Shown here piece by piece: positions 1 through 11,995 of a stretch of 64,000 nt of DNA (position 1 is the first letter of the stretch; every line of letters starts with the position of its first letter). Origin of the DNA: Serripes groenlandicus (Eukaryota; Mollusca; Bivalvia; Cardiida; Cardiidae). The position numbers were made by a program, and so were the translations under genes. The notes beneath the pieces were generated by a model. The model did not search any database, was not told the DNA's origin, and was given only the letters and a program-made list of their open reading frames with translations. The stretch covers positions 20,549,584-20,613,583 of the forward strand of contig JASEVX010000001.1 in NCBI GenBank assembly GCA_031761405.1, given 5' to 3'.

Positions 1-122
1 TTGCCACAATGTTTTCCAATTTTTGTCATAGGTTATCCATTCAATTATGGAGATTTTCTATGTTTTGACAAAATACGTTCAAAGTCGTCTGCTGCAGAAT
101 TGTCGTATGAGGGAAAGGGTAA
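1..122. mobile_element. TTAA/CCCTTTCC MITE, right half (cut by window edge)
   Basis: Contains GTCGTCTGCTGCAGAATTGT and TATGAGGGAAAGGGT. The 2.85-kb long-TIR element begins directly at its end. Confidence 0.8.
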
Positions 123-2967
123 AGGTGGAATCATACCTTTGAAATAACGTCGTTTTTGACGTCAAAATGTACGTTTTTGCGACAATGACAGTGTTGTTAA
201 AGAAATTACCATGGCTTTCTCGTTTGAAGTGGTATTTGGAAACAGTTAACACCAGACCGAAGAGAATAAAATTACCTGCGTAGTGATGTAATTTTCATAC
301 AACTGCCAAGACAATTAACGTAACATAAGGGGAGTAAAAATGAAAATTTCGCTAAAATATTTTAACAGTAATTCGGTTATTTCAAATTGATTAAAAATTC
401 GCCCGAGAGATTTTTTTTAAAAACTTATATAATTTAGAACAACCTTTTGTCTACCATTTACCAAAATTTCAAGAAAATATATCTTGCAGATCTTTAGTAA
501 ATCGCAATGACGTTACAGCTCTGTCACGCGACAAACCGTACACTGCGGAATTTAAATTGAAACGTACCAAGGGTTATTAAAATGAACTCCCTATTTTTCA
601 TAAAAATAATCAATTTTACTCTTTTACGAAAGTGGTAAACTGTATCTATTATACTCCTTTAATATTAAATATGTTTTATATAAACTGTCTTGTCTACTTC
701 GCTGTTTATCTGTTAAATCATTTTTTCACATTCCATGTATTAGTATTAGTCTCAAACCGTCGATTGCAGTTCTTATAGATAGATTTTATTTCACTTATTC
801 GAATACATGTAATTCGTCATTTACATACACAAATTGATACTTGAACATCAAATAGTAATTCGATATAACATGAAGTTTCATGATTTTACATAACCCAACA
901 TTTCTGATACTAAATTCTTCAAACAACAGCATCGTCAGAATTATCATGGAAGAAATTGACATTGTTAATATATTTTATTATTACTTTCCTATTTGTCACT
1001 CTAGGTATTTTGTAATGTATCTTCAGATAACAGTAAATACAGAATGCGTTTCTCTTTATCAGGCACAAAGCATGTTTCAGCACTTCAACGAGTATAACTG
1101 TCATGCAAAGCTTTCTATCTATTCTATCCGCGATCATGCTTTTGTTATTTAAGGAAACACTTTATATGATAACACATCGAGAAGAACTATCTGACTTTCT
1201 TCCCTTTGGAAAACCTTATGTACAAGATTTTATGAAAGTTTCGACTTGATTGTATTCACAGAGCTCCGCAGTTCAATTTAACTTAGAGCTGTTTGAATAC
1301 AGATGTTTATTGACAATATTTCCCTGTATAGTTTGGGTAAATACCCAACTATTATTGTCTACATACATATCCCGTGGAGTGCCATCACATCCTTGTCTGC
1401 ACTATGTAGTGAGTCTTCAATGTTATTGCACAGGTGTCTGTAAATTGTAGACAGCGTATAGCCGGGTAATGGTATATTTTGTTTTATAATTGGAAGTGTG
1501 TTGACAACACCAGTAATTAGGTACGAACATGTGACCAAAAGTGTGATCTTCTACGGTTTTATGGCATTGTGATTTACTTAAAATCAACCCGATAGTTTGT
1601 CTTGAAATTTGGGTTAAGGGTAAAAAACAATTCTCAAGACAAAACGAAGTACCGGTAGTTACTAAATAACGGGGACATATGGATTAAAAAAAGAAAGATA
1701 GAAGAAGGGGTGGCTGTGTTACATTTTCAGTTCCACAACGCGCGTACCTGCGCACATCAGTAGTATTACGGCATAGCGTTTTACTAAAAGTCTGCCCGAT
1801 ATATTTCCAACAAATTTGAGTAAATTGGAGAAGAAATGGTGTTCTGAATTATAATGATTTCTTTTAAAAGAAATATCTAGGGCATTTGTTTTGTTAGTAA
1901 ATTAGACGTAAGGTAATAACTGTATTATTAATCAGCGAGTTCGTTAAATAAACAAAGTTTTGCTTTAAAATTATTTAAGGAAAAATTGTGAACTATATAT
2001 CATGACGGAGTTTATATCATTCGCTTCAAATCTATGTTAATATAAGATGAGATAGTAATGGTCATTCCTTTAATCACACATAACTGTGCAGCTGTGTAAA
2101 CACAAATTGCAATTTAATCAAAAACTTGCCGCAAACAACAACAACATTATCACGCATAGAATACCAAGAAAGCTTTGCATGACAGGTATAGGCTTCGAAA
2201 TTCTCAAAATTGCATATTGAAAACAGCATTTGTATACTGTTATCTCAAATCCGATACAAAAAACCAAGGGTGACATATAATATGTGTGATAATTATATTT
2301 CATATATAGAACAACAGTTGAACAGGAAAGTAAACGTGTCAGTTTATACATATGACAAATCCAAATATTATTTTGTTGTTTTTTGCTAAATTATTTACAC
2401 CATAATTACTTTTATTCTTTAAATAGAAACACATATATACTACCAACCATTATTCTTTAGGAGATAAATTTAGGAAGAAATTGATAATTATAAGGAAAAA
2501 ATAAGTATTCATTTTAATTACCCTGGATGCGTCTCAATATTTAATTCCGCAGTGAACGTTACGACGCACACAAGAGGTTTAACGCCATTGTGATTTATTA
2601 AAAATTGACACGATAGATTTGCTTGAAAGTTTGGCAAATGGTAGATGAATAGGTGTTCTATGTTATATTTTATTTTTAAAAAAATCTCTCGGGCGAATTT
2701 TAAATAAACTAGAAATAATCAAATTACTGTTAAAATATTCTAGTGAAATTTCTATTTTAAGTCACCTTATGTTACTTGTCATGACAGATGTATGGAATTG
2801 ATACTATCACACAGGTTATTGTATTCTCTTCAGTTTAAAGTTCATTTTATCTGAATCCAAATTGAAATGAGGAAGTAATGGTGATTTCTTTAACAACACT
2901 GTCATTGTCGCAAAAACGTACATTTTGACGTCAAAAACGACGTTATTTCAAAGGTATGATTCCACCT
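123..2967. mobile_element. 2.85-kb DNA element with long terminal inverted repeats
   Basis: The ends are inverted copies: AGGTGGAATCATACCTTTGA starts at 123 and its complement ends at 2967. The first ~90 bp match almost perfectly, and diverged inverted similarity continues to roughly 560 and 2530. TAA flanks it on both sides (120-122, 2968-2970), suggesting a 3-bp target duplication. No transposase is readable inside; the interior is AT-rich. It lies in the presumed intron 3 of the GCN2-like gene. Confidence 0.75.
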
Positions 2968-3477
2968 TAATATAAACTTGTAGGTTGACATAAAGATAAG
3001 ACAACTCTAATGAGAACCGCGCTCTACATACAATTTAGTTGTGAAACAAATAAAAGCTGCATCTAGTGATTAGGGGTCTTAACCCTATGCATGCATTGAA
3101 GACAAAGCTGAGCCTGTGCAGCCTCACAGTATTACCACAGTCTTAACTGTCTTTCTACATGTAATTTAATCCTAGATGCATCTTTCAACGAAAACAATAT
3201 AAATTTAGCCCCATATTGCTGCCAATTGAGGTTCTTAATGCATCTGCCTACAGTGATAACTAAGGTGAGGCTGTGTTTCTACACAGTCTCACCAAAGCCT
3301 TATTGTCCGTCCACGTGTATTTTAAATCCCAGATGCATCTTTTGACAAAGAAGCACCTCTAGTGTGACGCCACTTCGCTCGACGCGGATCTTAAGTATGT
3401 ACCCAATATCATTAAAGTCAAACCAAAAATCTTCGATGTAAGTATATACAAGCTGCCGAGTTTTGGATCTGGTTTTA

Positions 3478-3752
3478 ATGATTGATTGATGGGTTGATTG
3501 TTTGGTGTTTTAAGCTACTTTCACCAATTTTTCAGTTATATCACAACATTTCCTGGGTAAGTGACCAGTACTACTGTTCCATTTATCCCGACACCAGCCA
3601 GTCAGTCGTAATTCTAACCCCCCCAACCCTGAGCACCAAGGAGGGCAGCCATTACTACCATCTTTAAAGTATGACTCGGCCGGGGGTCGAACCCACCTGG
3701 TTTTAATGAGATGATTATGGACCCCTCCTCCTCTGCCATCTAGGACAAAGCC
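3478..3752 (-). mobile_element. tRNA-headed SINE, second type
   Basis: Ends in GATTGATTGATG; body ATCCCGACACCAGCCAGTCA and GGAGGGCAGCCATTACTACC; head with GGGGGTCGAACCCACC. It sits just beyond exon 3 of the GCN2-like gene. Confidence 0.7.
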
Positions 3753-3772
3753 CTTACATGTCATGCACTTAC

Positions 3773-3875
3773 CTCTCCGCAGAGCTCCTTTGCCTTTATG
3801 TTGAGGTCTTTCTTTAGGTCGTTGATCTGTTGGTTTGATATACCTTTAGGATTTTCAATTTTGATTGATGGAATG
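3773..3875 (-). CDS. EIF2AK4: GCN2-like exon 3 (end of RWD)
   Basis: Acceptor TTTTTTCCCAG at 3876 and donor GAGAG/GTAAGT at 3772. One base completes the split Ser codon. It encodes SIPSIKIENPKGISN and a helix ending ELCGE. A SINE lies immediately beyond it. Confidence 0.85.
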
Positions 3876-6865
3876 CTGGGAAAAAAAGAATAACAATTTT
3901 ATTTTAGATGCCCATTGTCTAAAGATCTGAGTATGTCAAGAGTGGGTGGGATTAATGTTCTCTTCAGTAGTCTATCTTCCCCCTTTCAATCTTTCCTGTT
4001 CATAACAGTACTTAACCCTTATAATTTATGTTTCTCCATCTCCTCAAAACTAAACTTCTATTAATTAAAATTTGCTCTAGTTTTCGACAGATGTTTTAAA
4101 TTAAGAATAAATACATGTTCTTAGAAGATAATTGTCAGTTGAACAACAAGTGAGTAAGCCTTGATAGCTCAGGCTATAAATCAAGAGGTTGTGAGTTCAA
4201 AACCCAGTGCTGCTATTTATTCTTCGAGATGATTGGTACAGGTCAATGTGTCTAGCAACATTATTTGTCTTAAACCTTTCCCTCATATAGACGCTTTCTG
4301 ACGCCTCTGCAGCAGACGGCATTTTGAAAACATAGTGACAAAAGAAGAAATTGCACAAAACGTGCAATTTCTCCTTTTGCCACAATGTTTTCCACTTTTT
4401 GTCATAGGTTATCCATTCAATTATGGAGATTTTCTATGTTTTGACAAAATACGTTCAAAGTCGTCTGCTGCAGAATTGTCATGTGAGGGAAAGGGTTAAA
4501 CCAACAGGCTATAAATAGTCAATGTAGAAAGGTACATTGTAACTTGGTCGCCAAATGGCTAAATAGCCGTGCATGTGGGTAAACAACCCCAGGGAACTAA
4601 CCTACATTGTAGCTAGTTGCCTAGGAAGAATTTTGTGTAGATTACTGGTGCTAGAAAGCCATGAAACTAACTCATGGTAATGTGAACTATCATCTTGATA
4701 TAACTGAGTAACTGTCCCACATTCAGACACTTTCTGTCGCTCGTGCAGCAGACCGAGTTTTTGAAAACATTTTGGCGAAAGGATAAAATGCTCATGATGA
4801 GCAATTTATCCATTTGCCACAATGTTTTCAACTTTTTTCAATGAATAGAGGTTTACCCTATATTTGACCAGATGTTTACAAAGTAATCTGCTGCAGAGGC
4901 TTAACCCTTTACCTCATACGACAATTCTGCAGCAGATGACTTTGAACATATTTTGTCAAAAAATAGAAGATCTCTATAATTGAATGGATAACCTATGACT
5001 AAAAGTGGAAAACATTCTTGCAAAAGGAGAAATTGCTTGTTTTGAGCAATTTCTTCTTTTGTCACTATGTTTTCAAAAAGATGTATGCTGCAGAGGCTTC
5101 AGAAAGCGTCTATATGAGGGAAAGGGTTAAATAAATAATACATATAATACCTTTCGGGGTAGTTTTCTGGACATTTAAAAAGAAGGTCCAGTTTCACATG
5201 GTCTTGTCCTCCTATGTTACCAAAACTTTGCTGTGGTTTCAACGTAATGCATATGTCTGGTGGTCTATCAATCTGAAATTATCCATGAAAGTGCCACCAG
5301 TCACTCGTAAACAGTCCATTTGATTTTTTGAAATGAATTACAATAAAAAAAACCTCCATACTTATATAGTTGTCCTTTGAAAATGTTATCTTGATGCTTC
5401 CAGGGTGTGCACATAGAAGACCATTGTCAGACTAAGACTGCCCGGAGTCACTGTTGTTGATACGAGCAGAGACATAATATTAGTACAGAGATTCGCAACA
5501 CAGATTATGAAAAGAACACATCGCACCAAAATATCACAGGTATGGCGATTATTTAGCAATTAGTTGTGTCTGCGGTATGACATCAATCGCTGATTAGGAC
5601 TCACTAAAGAATCTTTGATATACCTTTACTATGAGTATGACTTCTTATTTCAGCTGTGATTTCAGCTTTGTTTTCAGCTTTACTACATTCATGGTTTTAG
5701 TAACTTCTTAACTGTAATAGCCATGGAAACAAAGGACTATTGCCATTTTGAAAATATATCAGAAATTTGTTAAAAATAATAATTAAGGCCATGTAAACAG
5801 GCCAAACAGCTTGAAGAACTTTGGTGAATCCTATGTTACTATTTAACAAGGAAAATACATAATTTATTATTACTAGTTAGTCTGGGTTCAGCAGACCCTT
5901 GGCTAGGTTTCTGTACTAGGAATGCGATTTTTTATTTTGACTGTTTGCATCCTAGTTACAATGCAATATGTAACAGCGATATATTGAGACTAAGCAGACG
6001 CTTGTAATTGATCGCATAACTTATCTCTGATCCATAAGCAAGACTCTCATGAACTTTGCAAGATTAACCCTTTACCTCATATAGACACTTTTTGACGCCT
6101 CTGCAGCAGATGGCTTTTTGAAAACATAGAGACAAAAGAAGAAATTGCTCAAAACAAGCAATTTCTCCTTTTGCCATAATGTTTTCCACTTTTAGTCATT
6201 ATAACTGAGGTTATCCATTGCTGCAGAATTGTCGTATGAGGGAAAGGGTTAAGTGTTATCTTGGGCTGTTGCCAATCTCTGTATTCATGGGCTGTTGCCA
6301 ATCTCTGTATTCATATGTCTCTGGTAGACTAGTAATATAGTGTCCTTATAAGTTGTGTGTTGTTTAAAATATTCCTCAATTAATTGATTCTTCAAAAGAT
6401 TAAAATTATACCTAGCATACTTCCTTTTTTTTAATTGTTATATAAAGTCAAATATTTGTTAAGTCTGAAATAAATAAGTTTCTTAGATAAAGAAAAAAAA
6501 GGTCACAATTTATTGTTCAGCATCCGATTTAGTTTTGTCCGAAATATTCTTCCTTTTATAAAAGATTATTCACTTTAACAATATTTAATACATTTAAATT
6601 ACAGGCTACAGTCTATACCAAACGTATCCGTTGTGAACGATCTGTATTTCCAAAGTGGCAAAGTTGTCGCTTTGCCTACTGAAACGAGCAGATACTTTAG
6701 AGTTACTTAATATTGGGCTATGTTCGCCGAGATCAGTTTTGGACCCAAAACATTTCGTACCTTCCACGCGTCGTTGTCGCGTAAATCCGCCAAATCCGTC
6801 ATAAAGATCGCCTTTAGAACTTCCAGTTCATCTTCCTGACGTTCCTTGTAAGACCCTGTTGCCAT
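3773..6865 (-). CDS. EIF2AK4: GCN2-like eIF2-alpha kinase, first three coding exons (5' part of gene)
   Basis: GCN2 senses uncharged tRNA and phosphorylates eIF2-alpha; its N-terminal RWD domain binds the activator GCN1. Three minus-strand exons (6865-6761, 5272-5151, 3875-3773) join in phase with GT-AG borders and give 110 residues. The start reads MATGSYKERQEDELEVLKAI, then a PPDICITLKP strand, KCPENYPESIPSIKIENPKG and a helix ending KAKELCGE. This follows the order and spacing of the vertebrate GCN2 RWD domain (PPEINL, KCPPTYPD, NAKGLSNE, KHCGE). The start ATG has an A-rich context (AAATAAA before ATGG). Exon 3 ends in phase 0 with a strong GTAAGT donor. No exon 4 was found in 1-3772, so the next intron is at least 3.7 kb and the kinase and HisRS-like parts lie outside the window. 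Other RWD proteins are possible, but the NPKG and CGE motifs favour GCN2. Confidence 0.85.
4270..4499. mobile_element. TTAA/CCCTTTCC MITE, young subfamily
   Basis: Inverted ends (CCTTTCCCTCATA...GAGGGAAAGG), TCTGCAGCAGACGGC and GTCTGCTGCAGAATT subterminal blocks, and the palindromic centre AAATTGCACAAAACGTGCAATTT. TTAA at the ends suggests a piggyBac-type target. Confidence 0.9.
4715..4900. mobile_element. TTAA/CCCTTTCC MITE, old diverged copy
   Basis: CCCACATTCAGACACTTTCT start, centre GCTCATGATGAGCAATTT, and CTGCTGCAGAGGC end. It directly abuts the younger copy at 4901. Confidence 0.7.
4901..5130. mobile_element. TTAA/CCCTTTCC MITE, young subfamily, inverted
   Basis: TTAACCCTTTACCTCATACG to TATATGAGGGAAAGGGTTAA with the standard interior. 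Confidence 0.9.
5151..5272 (-). CDS. EIF2AK4: GCN2-like exon 2 (RWD beta strands)
   Basis: Acceptor AATTTCAG at 5273 and donor AAAG/GTATTA at 5150. It starts in phase 0 and ends two bases into a codon. It encodes PPDICITLKP, the VKLDLLFKCPENYPE strand and the YP turn typical of RWD folds. A piggyBac-like MITE (4901-5130) lies 20 bp beyond the donor. Confidence 0.87.
5908..5996 (+). mobile_element. 90-bp mini-element, third copy
   Basis: It matches the copy at 31094-31183 (TTCTGTACTAGGAATGCGAT to ATATTGAGACTA) with a diverged left end. AGCAGAC(C/G)CT lies on both sides, a probable 10-bp duplication with one mismatch. Confidence 0.6.
6064..6252. mobile_element. TTAA/CCCTTTCC MITE with internal deletion
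   Basis: Both ends and the centre are present, but ~40 bp are missing after GGTTATCCATTG. It lies upstream of GCN2-like exon 2, in intron 1. Confidence 0.9.
6761..6865 (-). CDS. EIF2AK4: GCN2-like exon 1 (start codon, 35 codons)
   Basis: The ATG is at 6865-6863 and the donor is AAG/GTACGA at 6760. The exon ends in phase 0. It encodes the first RWD helix (ERQEDELEVLKAIF). Confidence 0.85.
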
Positions 6866-7868
6866 TTTATTTTTCTGACGTAAATTTGGAGTCTTTTACA
6901 CCAAAAAGTAACTTGACAGCCCAACGTCAGCTAACTGCTTTAATTTCCATTGTTTTTGTGGTAGTGAACAGTTTCAAAATAAATCACGAGTACAATTAAT
7001 AAGGTCGAAATAATAATAGACTCAACCCACAAGGTAAAATATCATACAGACAAGAATAAATTAATAAGTTGCCATGTCTAACAGACATCGAATTCATGTG
7101 TAGAAGATTAGAGAAAAATATACATGTATCAAGATTTAAACTTTTATCAACTATTAATGAGAATCCTGCACTCATAAATATATTTTTTTAAGCCAATATA
7201 AACACACTGTGCATCGTTCTGTACAATTGTTATTATCTGTGCCTTGGATGAGGATACTACACAACGTCTACAGTCGGGGTTTTCTACATGGAGGTAAAGA
7301 ATACTACTACTACTAGTTACTGCCATGGACAGTTCCCCTTTTCCCTTTCCCAGATACAGACAAAGGTGTCAACTCGGATTGTAGGCAATGGAAAGGGTTT
7401 TCGGAACGAGCTCTTTTCCCTTTTTTTTAGAATTAAACATTAAAGTGGACGAGAAAAAAGGGGGAAAAGGAAATTTAATGTATATATAGCTCTATAAAGA
7501 GGGTAGATTTCAACAAAGAGACATATAACGACAGAGATAAGAAACTCGGGCTTTAAAAAGGCTTTAGGACTACGAAGAGAACATTTATATATCTCTGCCT
7601 TAAACAGGGACCTGACATAAACCATTTTAAATGCACTTAAACGGCTCCATTGACTCTTTGTATGCGCGGTACATTTACATTTATTTTATTCTTTGAGATA
7701 TAAAGCAAGTCAAATAAACCTGATGCACTGTAACAGGGACCATCCCTGACTGTGAGCGCAAGGTACATACGCCTGAACTGTTATTGTCTCCTTTTAATAA
7801 GTGTTTACTCTTAACCCTGGTGGTTTTAATTCAGTCTCTTATTATTACACTTTCTATTAAAAAAAGTC
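6866..7868. other. Region upstream of GCN2-like start; no gene seen
   Basis: The first ~150 bp upstream of the ATG are unique and should hold the 5' UTR and promoter. No TATA box or other decisive element can be assigned. The rest is AT-rich with no recognised repeat. Confidence 0.4.
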
Positions 7869-8186
7869 TTAACCCTCCCTTTCCCAACAAATCTGCAGCA
7901 GACGATATATATAGGCAAACATATGAAAAAATATTTGTATATGAAAGCATAATTATTGAATTCAAATACTTTTTCCTTTTGCCACAAAACTATATGCAAC
8001 TCTATGCATTAATTATATTATCATTTATATAGATATTTGCATGATATAAGATACATATTTAAACTTAGCCAAAATATTGTCAAAATAAACATTGTAAAAC
8101 ACCGTCCCAAGATGAAACTTAATATTTTAACTACATGTTTTCAGAGTGGTCTGTTGCAGATGTGTTGTGTATGGCAATTGGTTTAA
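7869..8186. mobile_element. TTAA/CCCTTTCC MITE, old expanded copy
   Basis: TTAACCCTCCCTTTCCCAAC with ATCTGCAGCAGACGA at left, GTCTGTTGCAGATGTGTTGT at right. The interior is diverged. It abuts the copy at 8183. Confidence 0.55.
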
Positions 8187-8412
8187 CCCTTTCCCGCATA
8201 TAGACGCTTTCTGACGTCTCTGCAGCAGACGACTTTTTGAAAACATAGTGACAAAAGAAGAAATTGCTCAAAACGAGCAATTTCTCCTTTTGACACAATG
8301 TTTTCCACTTTAAGTCATAGGTTATCCATTTAATTAAAGAGATTTTTTATTTTTTGATAAAATATGTTCAAAGTCGTCTGCTGCAGAATTGTCGTATGAG
8401 GGAAAGGGTTAA
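8183..8412. mobile_element. TTAA/CCCTTTCC MITE, young subfamily
   Basis: TTAACCCTTTCCCGCATATA to GTATGAGGGAAAGGGTTAA; centre AAATTGCTCAAAACGAGCAATTT. Confidence 0.92.
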
Positions 8413-9133
8413 ACGTTGATTCAAATGAGTTAGGTTTTGGTACCTAACAACGCCATTAAAAAAAATCCAGTTATCAACAACTCTTTGCCTAAAACTATAA
8501 TTTCTTACATCACGCGCCTGGCTCTTTCTCATGTTTGAAAGTGTGTTGATAAGTGTGTCGCTGACAGCAGCATTCCTTTTTAAGATACAGTCAAGCTTAC
8601 CCTAGGCAGCCACTTAGGGTGGACGTTCAAATATGGCTGCTGATAACAGTTCGTTGCTTATATGAGACATGCACATCTATATAGAGACATTTGTATTTAT
8701 ATAAGTCTCTGACAACTGTTATGAGTATGGGGAATGTCATACCCGGGGTCATTATCAAAGTCACAGGGAAGCGGCACCCGAAAGTGCAAAAACAAATAAT
8801 GCATTTCTAATATGTGCCGTTTAAATTACGCATATGTTTGACTGTATGTTTCCAAAGTCGGCTGCTACGGATTTGTTTTATTTGGAAAAATAATAAACAG
8901 GACATCTCAGACTGTCGCATGGCTTGATTTGATAGAATATAGCCTAAGGGCGTAATGACTAGACACAATGAGAATGCTATTTGAGAAAAACAAAAAACTG
9001 CTACTCAACGGATCGTAAATAAATTTTACGCCATATTCGATTTCCGCTATGGTATCCCCTTACAGTATGAGACGCTTCATCCGAAATGGGGGTAATACTA
9101 TAATTCTATGTTATTTCTCCTGCTGATTGTATA

Positions 9134-9381
9134 TCGAGGGCTTGGCGTGAAACGGTTGTAACTAAAAACCTATTTTGAAAACCTTGGTTTAGGCGCAATT
9201 TTGACCCTTTTGTAAACAATGCAAATTTAGGTGTCATTGCTCAGAACGAGCAATGGCACCTAAATTTCCATTGTTTACCAAGAAAAATGATTTAACACTT
9301 TTAAAGACTTTATTGCGAGGTGATTAACCTTGGTAACAAAATACCAATTTTAGTTACAACTGTTTCACGCCAAGCCCTCGA
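9134..9381. mobile_element. MITE, TCGAGGGCTTGGCG family, copy 1
   Basis: Terminal inverted repeats TCGAGGGCTTGGCGTGAAAC (about 34 bp) with TA on each side. The centre is a strong palindrome, ATTGCTCAGAACGAGCAAT inside GGCACCTAAAT arms. Confidence 0.9.
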
Positions 9382-9555
9382 TATACAATTTTCTTGCGTC
9401 GTTTTAACCTTTTCCAACATACAACACATATACAGGATCGTAAAGACATTAAGGGAAAATGAGTAAACTCGCTCTATAAAAATAAGATTATTTGAATAAA
9501 ATTGAAATCAATGTTGCAGACGTCGTCTTCGTGCAGAAGACTCAGAAAGTGTCTA

Positions 9556-9897
9556 CAGGAGGCGTAGCTCCCTTTAGGCACTGTAGGCACGTGCCTACAC
9601 ATTTTTTCTCAAAATGCAGCTGCGGCGATAGACATCTGCGTAATGTATCGACCAGATCAGCCTGCGCTGTCCGTGCAGACTGATCCGGCCGACACATTCT
9701 GTCTTAGGGGGACGGATGTATAGAGTAGTTATTCCTGAAACAGAAAATCCACAGGAGGCGAAAAGTGTATATCCGGGTAGACCTGTGTGGCATGCTTAGG
9801 CTGATCCGGGTCGATAATTTACGCAGAGTCCACAATGTTGATTTTCTCACAAGACGGCCTACACATTGATTATTGCAAAGCTATATACGCCCCTGGT
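9556..9897. mobile_element. Compound copy: GAGCCGTCC-type core inside a GGGGCGTAGCT-ended element
   Basis: Outer ends GGCGTAGCTCCCTTTAGGCA and GCAAAGCTATATACGCCCCT; core ATCTGCGTAATGTATCGACC to TTTACGCAGAGTCCACAATG. The copy at 19145-19497 has the same layout inverted. Confidence 0.75.
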
Positions 9898-10377
9898 CTA
9901 TATGTCGGAAAGGGTTAAATAGTATTTCCGTTATATCACGATGATAAAACAATAATTCAAATAAAGTATAACAAAAATGGCAACTCTCTATAATTGAAAC
10001 TTAAACTTTAATAATTGAATAGAGATGAAAGCAGTGTGGCAAAAGGAGGAAATGCTCACACTTTTCATGCTTTTGCATTGTTTCCAATAGTCGTCTGCTG
10101 CAAAAGGGTTTAACGCGGGGACTGTGTCAGACATATCAGTTTACATATTGCAAAGACAATATACCATTAATTTCTCTTTTAGATTAACCCTTTCCCACAA
10201 ATGCCCGATACGTCCAAGCAAATAAACAATGTTCTGTCTTACAAAATTTCGAAAGATACGATAGAAATCTGGTACTAAAGTTCGATTAACCATTTCTCAC
10301 AAATAAATAAACACTGATCTGTTCCGTTCTGTCTTACACAATTATAAAAAATAAAGATAGAAATCTGGCCCTTTTGA

Positions 10378-10607
10378 TTAACCCTTTTCCTCATACGACA
10401 ATTCTGCAGCAGACGACTTTGAACGTATTTTGTCAAAACGTAGAAAATCTCCATAATTGAATGGATAACCTATGACTAAAAGTGGAAAACATTGTGGCAA
10501 AAGGAGAAATTGAACGTTTTGTGCAATTTCTTCTTTTGTCACTATGTTTTCAAAAAGCCGTCTGCTGCAGAGGCGTCCGAAAGCGTCTATATGAGGTAAA
10601 GGGTTAA
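10378..10607. mobile_element. TTAA/CCCTTTCC MITE, young subfamily, inverted
   Basis: Full copy with TTAA at both ends, standard subterminal CTGCAGCAGA blocks. Confidence 0.9.
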
Positions 10608-10749
10608 ATGAGAGTAAAACGTTATTTTCTTCTTGATACTTTTATAATTTATGTATATTTCAATCATGAATGAATACCTTAGTTTGCGGTCCGGTGCACA
10701 CGGCTATGTCCCCATTCGAGTTCTAATAGGCATTGGCAATACGGAGATG

Positions 10750-11045
10750 CCCTTTGCCACATACATCAAATCTGCAGCACACGACTTTGAAAACATATTG
10801 GCAAAACATATGGAAAACGCCTGTAAATAATAGTATAATTATTAAATAGAGTTGGAAACATTGTGGCAAAAACGGGGCATTGCTGATTATGATCATCGTT
10901 TCCTTTTATCACAATGTTTGCAAATATCGTCTGCCTCAAAGGCATCAGGAAACGTATGTTTTTGGGAAAGGGTTAATGTATATAAAAGTACAAAGGAGAA
11001 TGGAACTCAATACGGCATACTGCGAGTGTCTCCTACAGTAAAGGC
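10750..11045. repeat. Old MITE copy plus shared 130-bp tail (copy 1 of 3)
   Basis: Diverged MITE parts, then AAAGGCATCAGGAAACGTAT, TAAAAGTACAAAGGAGAATG and CGGCATACTGCGAGTGTCTC. The same block recurs at 11341-11475 and 12536-12690. Confidence 0.65.
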
Positions 11046-11340
11046 CCTGTTTATGCATTCGTAAATAGAAGATCTTCGAACAAGGCTGTGCATGGGTATA
11101 GGTTATTAAGAGTCTACACTGTCCGCTAAGGTATTAAGACCCAGAGGTATAATATCTGGTGTAAAATAACTGGCTTCCTCGCAACCTTCCATGTCTGTTG
11201 CGTATATGCGCTACATCAGACGAAAACCGACCATCAGGAGGGGGTGCAACCAGGACAATCTTAGATCAGTCTACGCCTCCGCGCAACCAGATCATGATAT
11301 TTCCTGCTGACGATCTAGTCGCACAATGATCCGGAAAGCC

Positions 11341-11475
11341 TTTTATCACAATATTTGCAATTATCGTCTGCTGCAAAGGCATCAGGAAATGTATGTTTGT
11401 GGAAAAGGGTTAATGTATATAAAAGTACAAAGGAGAATGTAACTCAATACGGCATACTGCGATCTATTAACACTT
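11341..11475. repeat. Shared 130-bp block, copy 2
   Basis: TTTTATCACAATATTTGCAA to CGGCATACTGCGATC, near-identical to 10905-11040. Confidence 0.7.
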
Positions 11476-11884
11476 TCCCACATACCGCAAATCTGTAGCA
11501 GACGACTTTGAAATTTTCTACTCAAAAATATGGAAAATGGAAAATCTCTATAATTGAAGGTACAAGAAACAGTACATACATTTTACTATCTAAGACATTT
11601 ATGCCATAACGTTTTATGCGAACTTCACAAATCAAGAAATGTGTTTAAATTTGAAAAGATCGTTTAGTAATGTGGAACAACTACTAAAAAGAGAAAATGA
11701 CTTTAATTAATGCCGATATTGTAATGACACTTTAGCACTATTAGCGTCTGCTGCATGTCTAATCGGGGACGAATAAATAATCCAGAGTAGCTTGAAATAA
11801 AATGAAATACGAGGTTAATCAAACTTATAACCTTGGAAACATGAATTTCTTTTCAAATATATCACAACTTAGTGATTTAAACAA

Positions 11885-11992
11885 TCACAACCTAAATATT
11901 TTAGAGGCATTTTTTCCTAATACCAACTTGTCCTCACATGTGATTTCTGAAAAGCATTTAAAAAATAGTCGCGCGCTTCTGCCCGGCGACTA
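11885..11992 (+). repeat. Repeat end with GC hairpin (copy of 38691-38840)
   Basis: Contains CACATGTGATTTCTGAAAAG and ends CGCGCTTCTGCCCGGCGACTAAT, the same terminal hairpin as at 38691 read on the other strand. Confidence 0.45.
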
Positions 11993-11995
11993 ATA

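Noticed and set aside
1..3772. Further GCN2 exons
   Set aside because: Looked for the expected FELAYHVQ-type and kinase segments on the minus strand; none seen, and most of this stretch is the long-TIR element.
4150..4225. tRNA-like stretch TGATAGCTCAGGC...GAGTTCAAAACCCAG
   Set aside because: The arms do not pair fully; probably a decayed SINE head, too weak to annotate.
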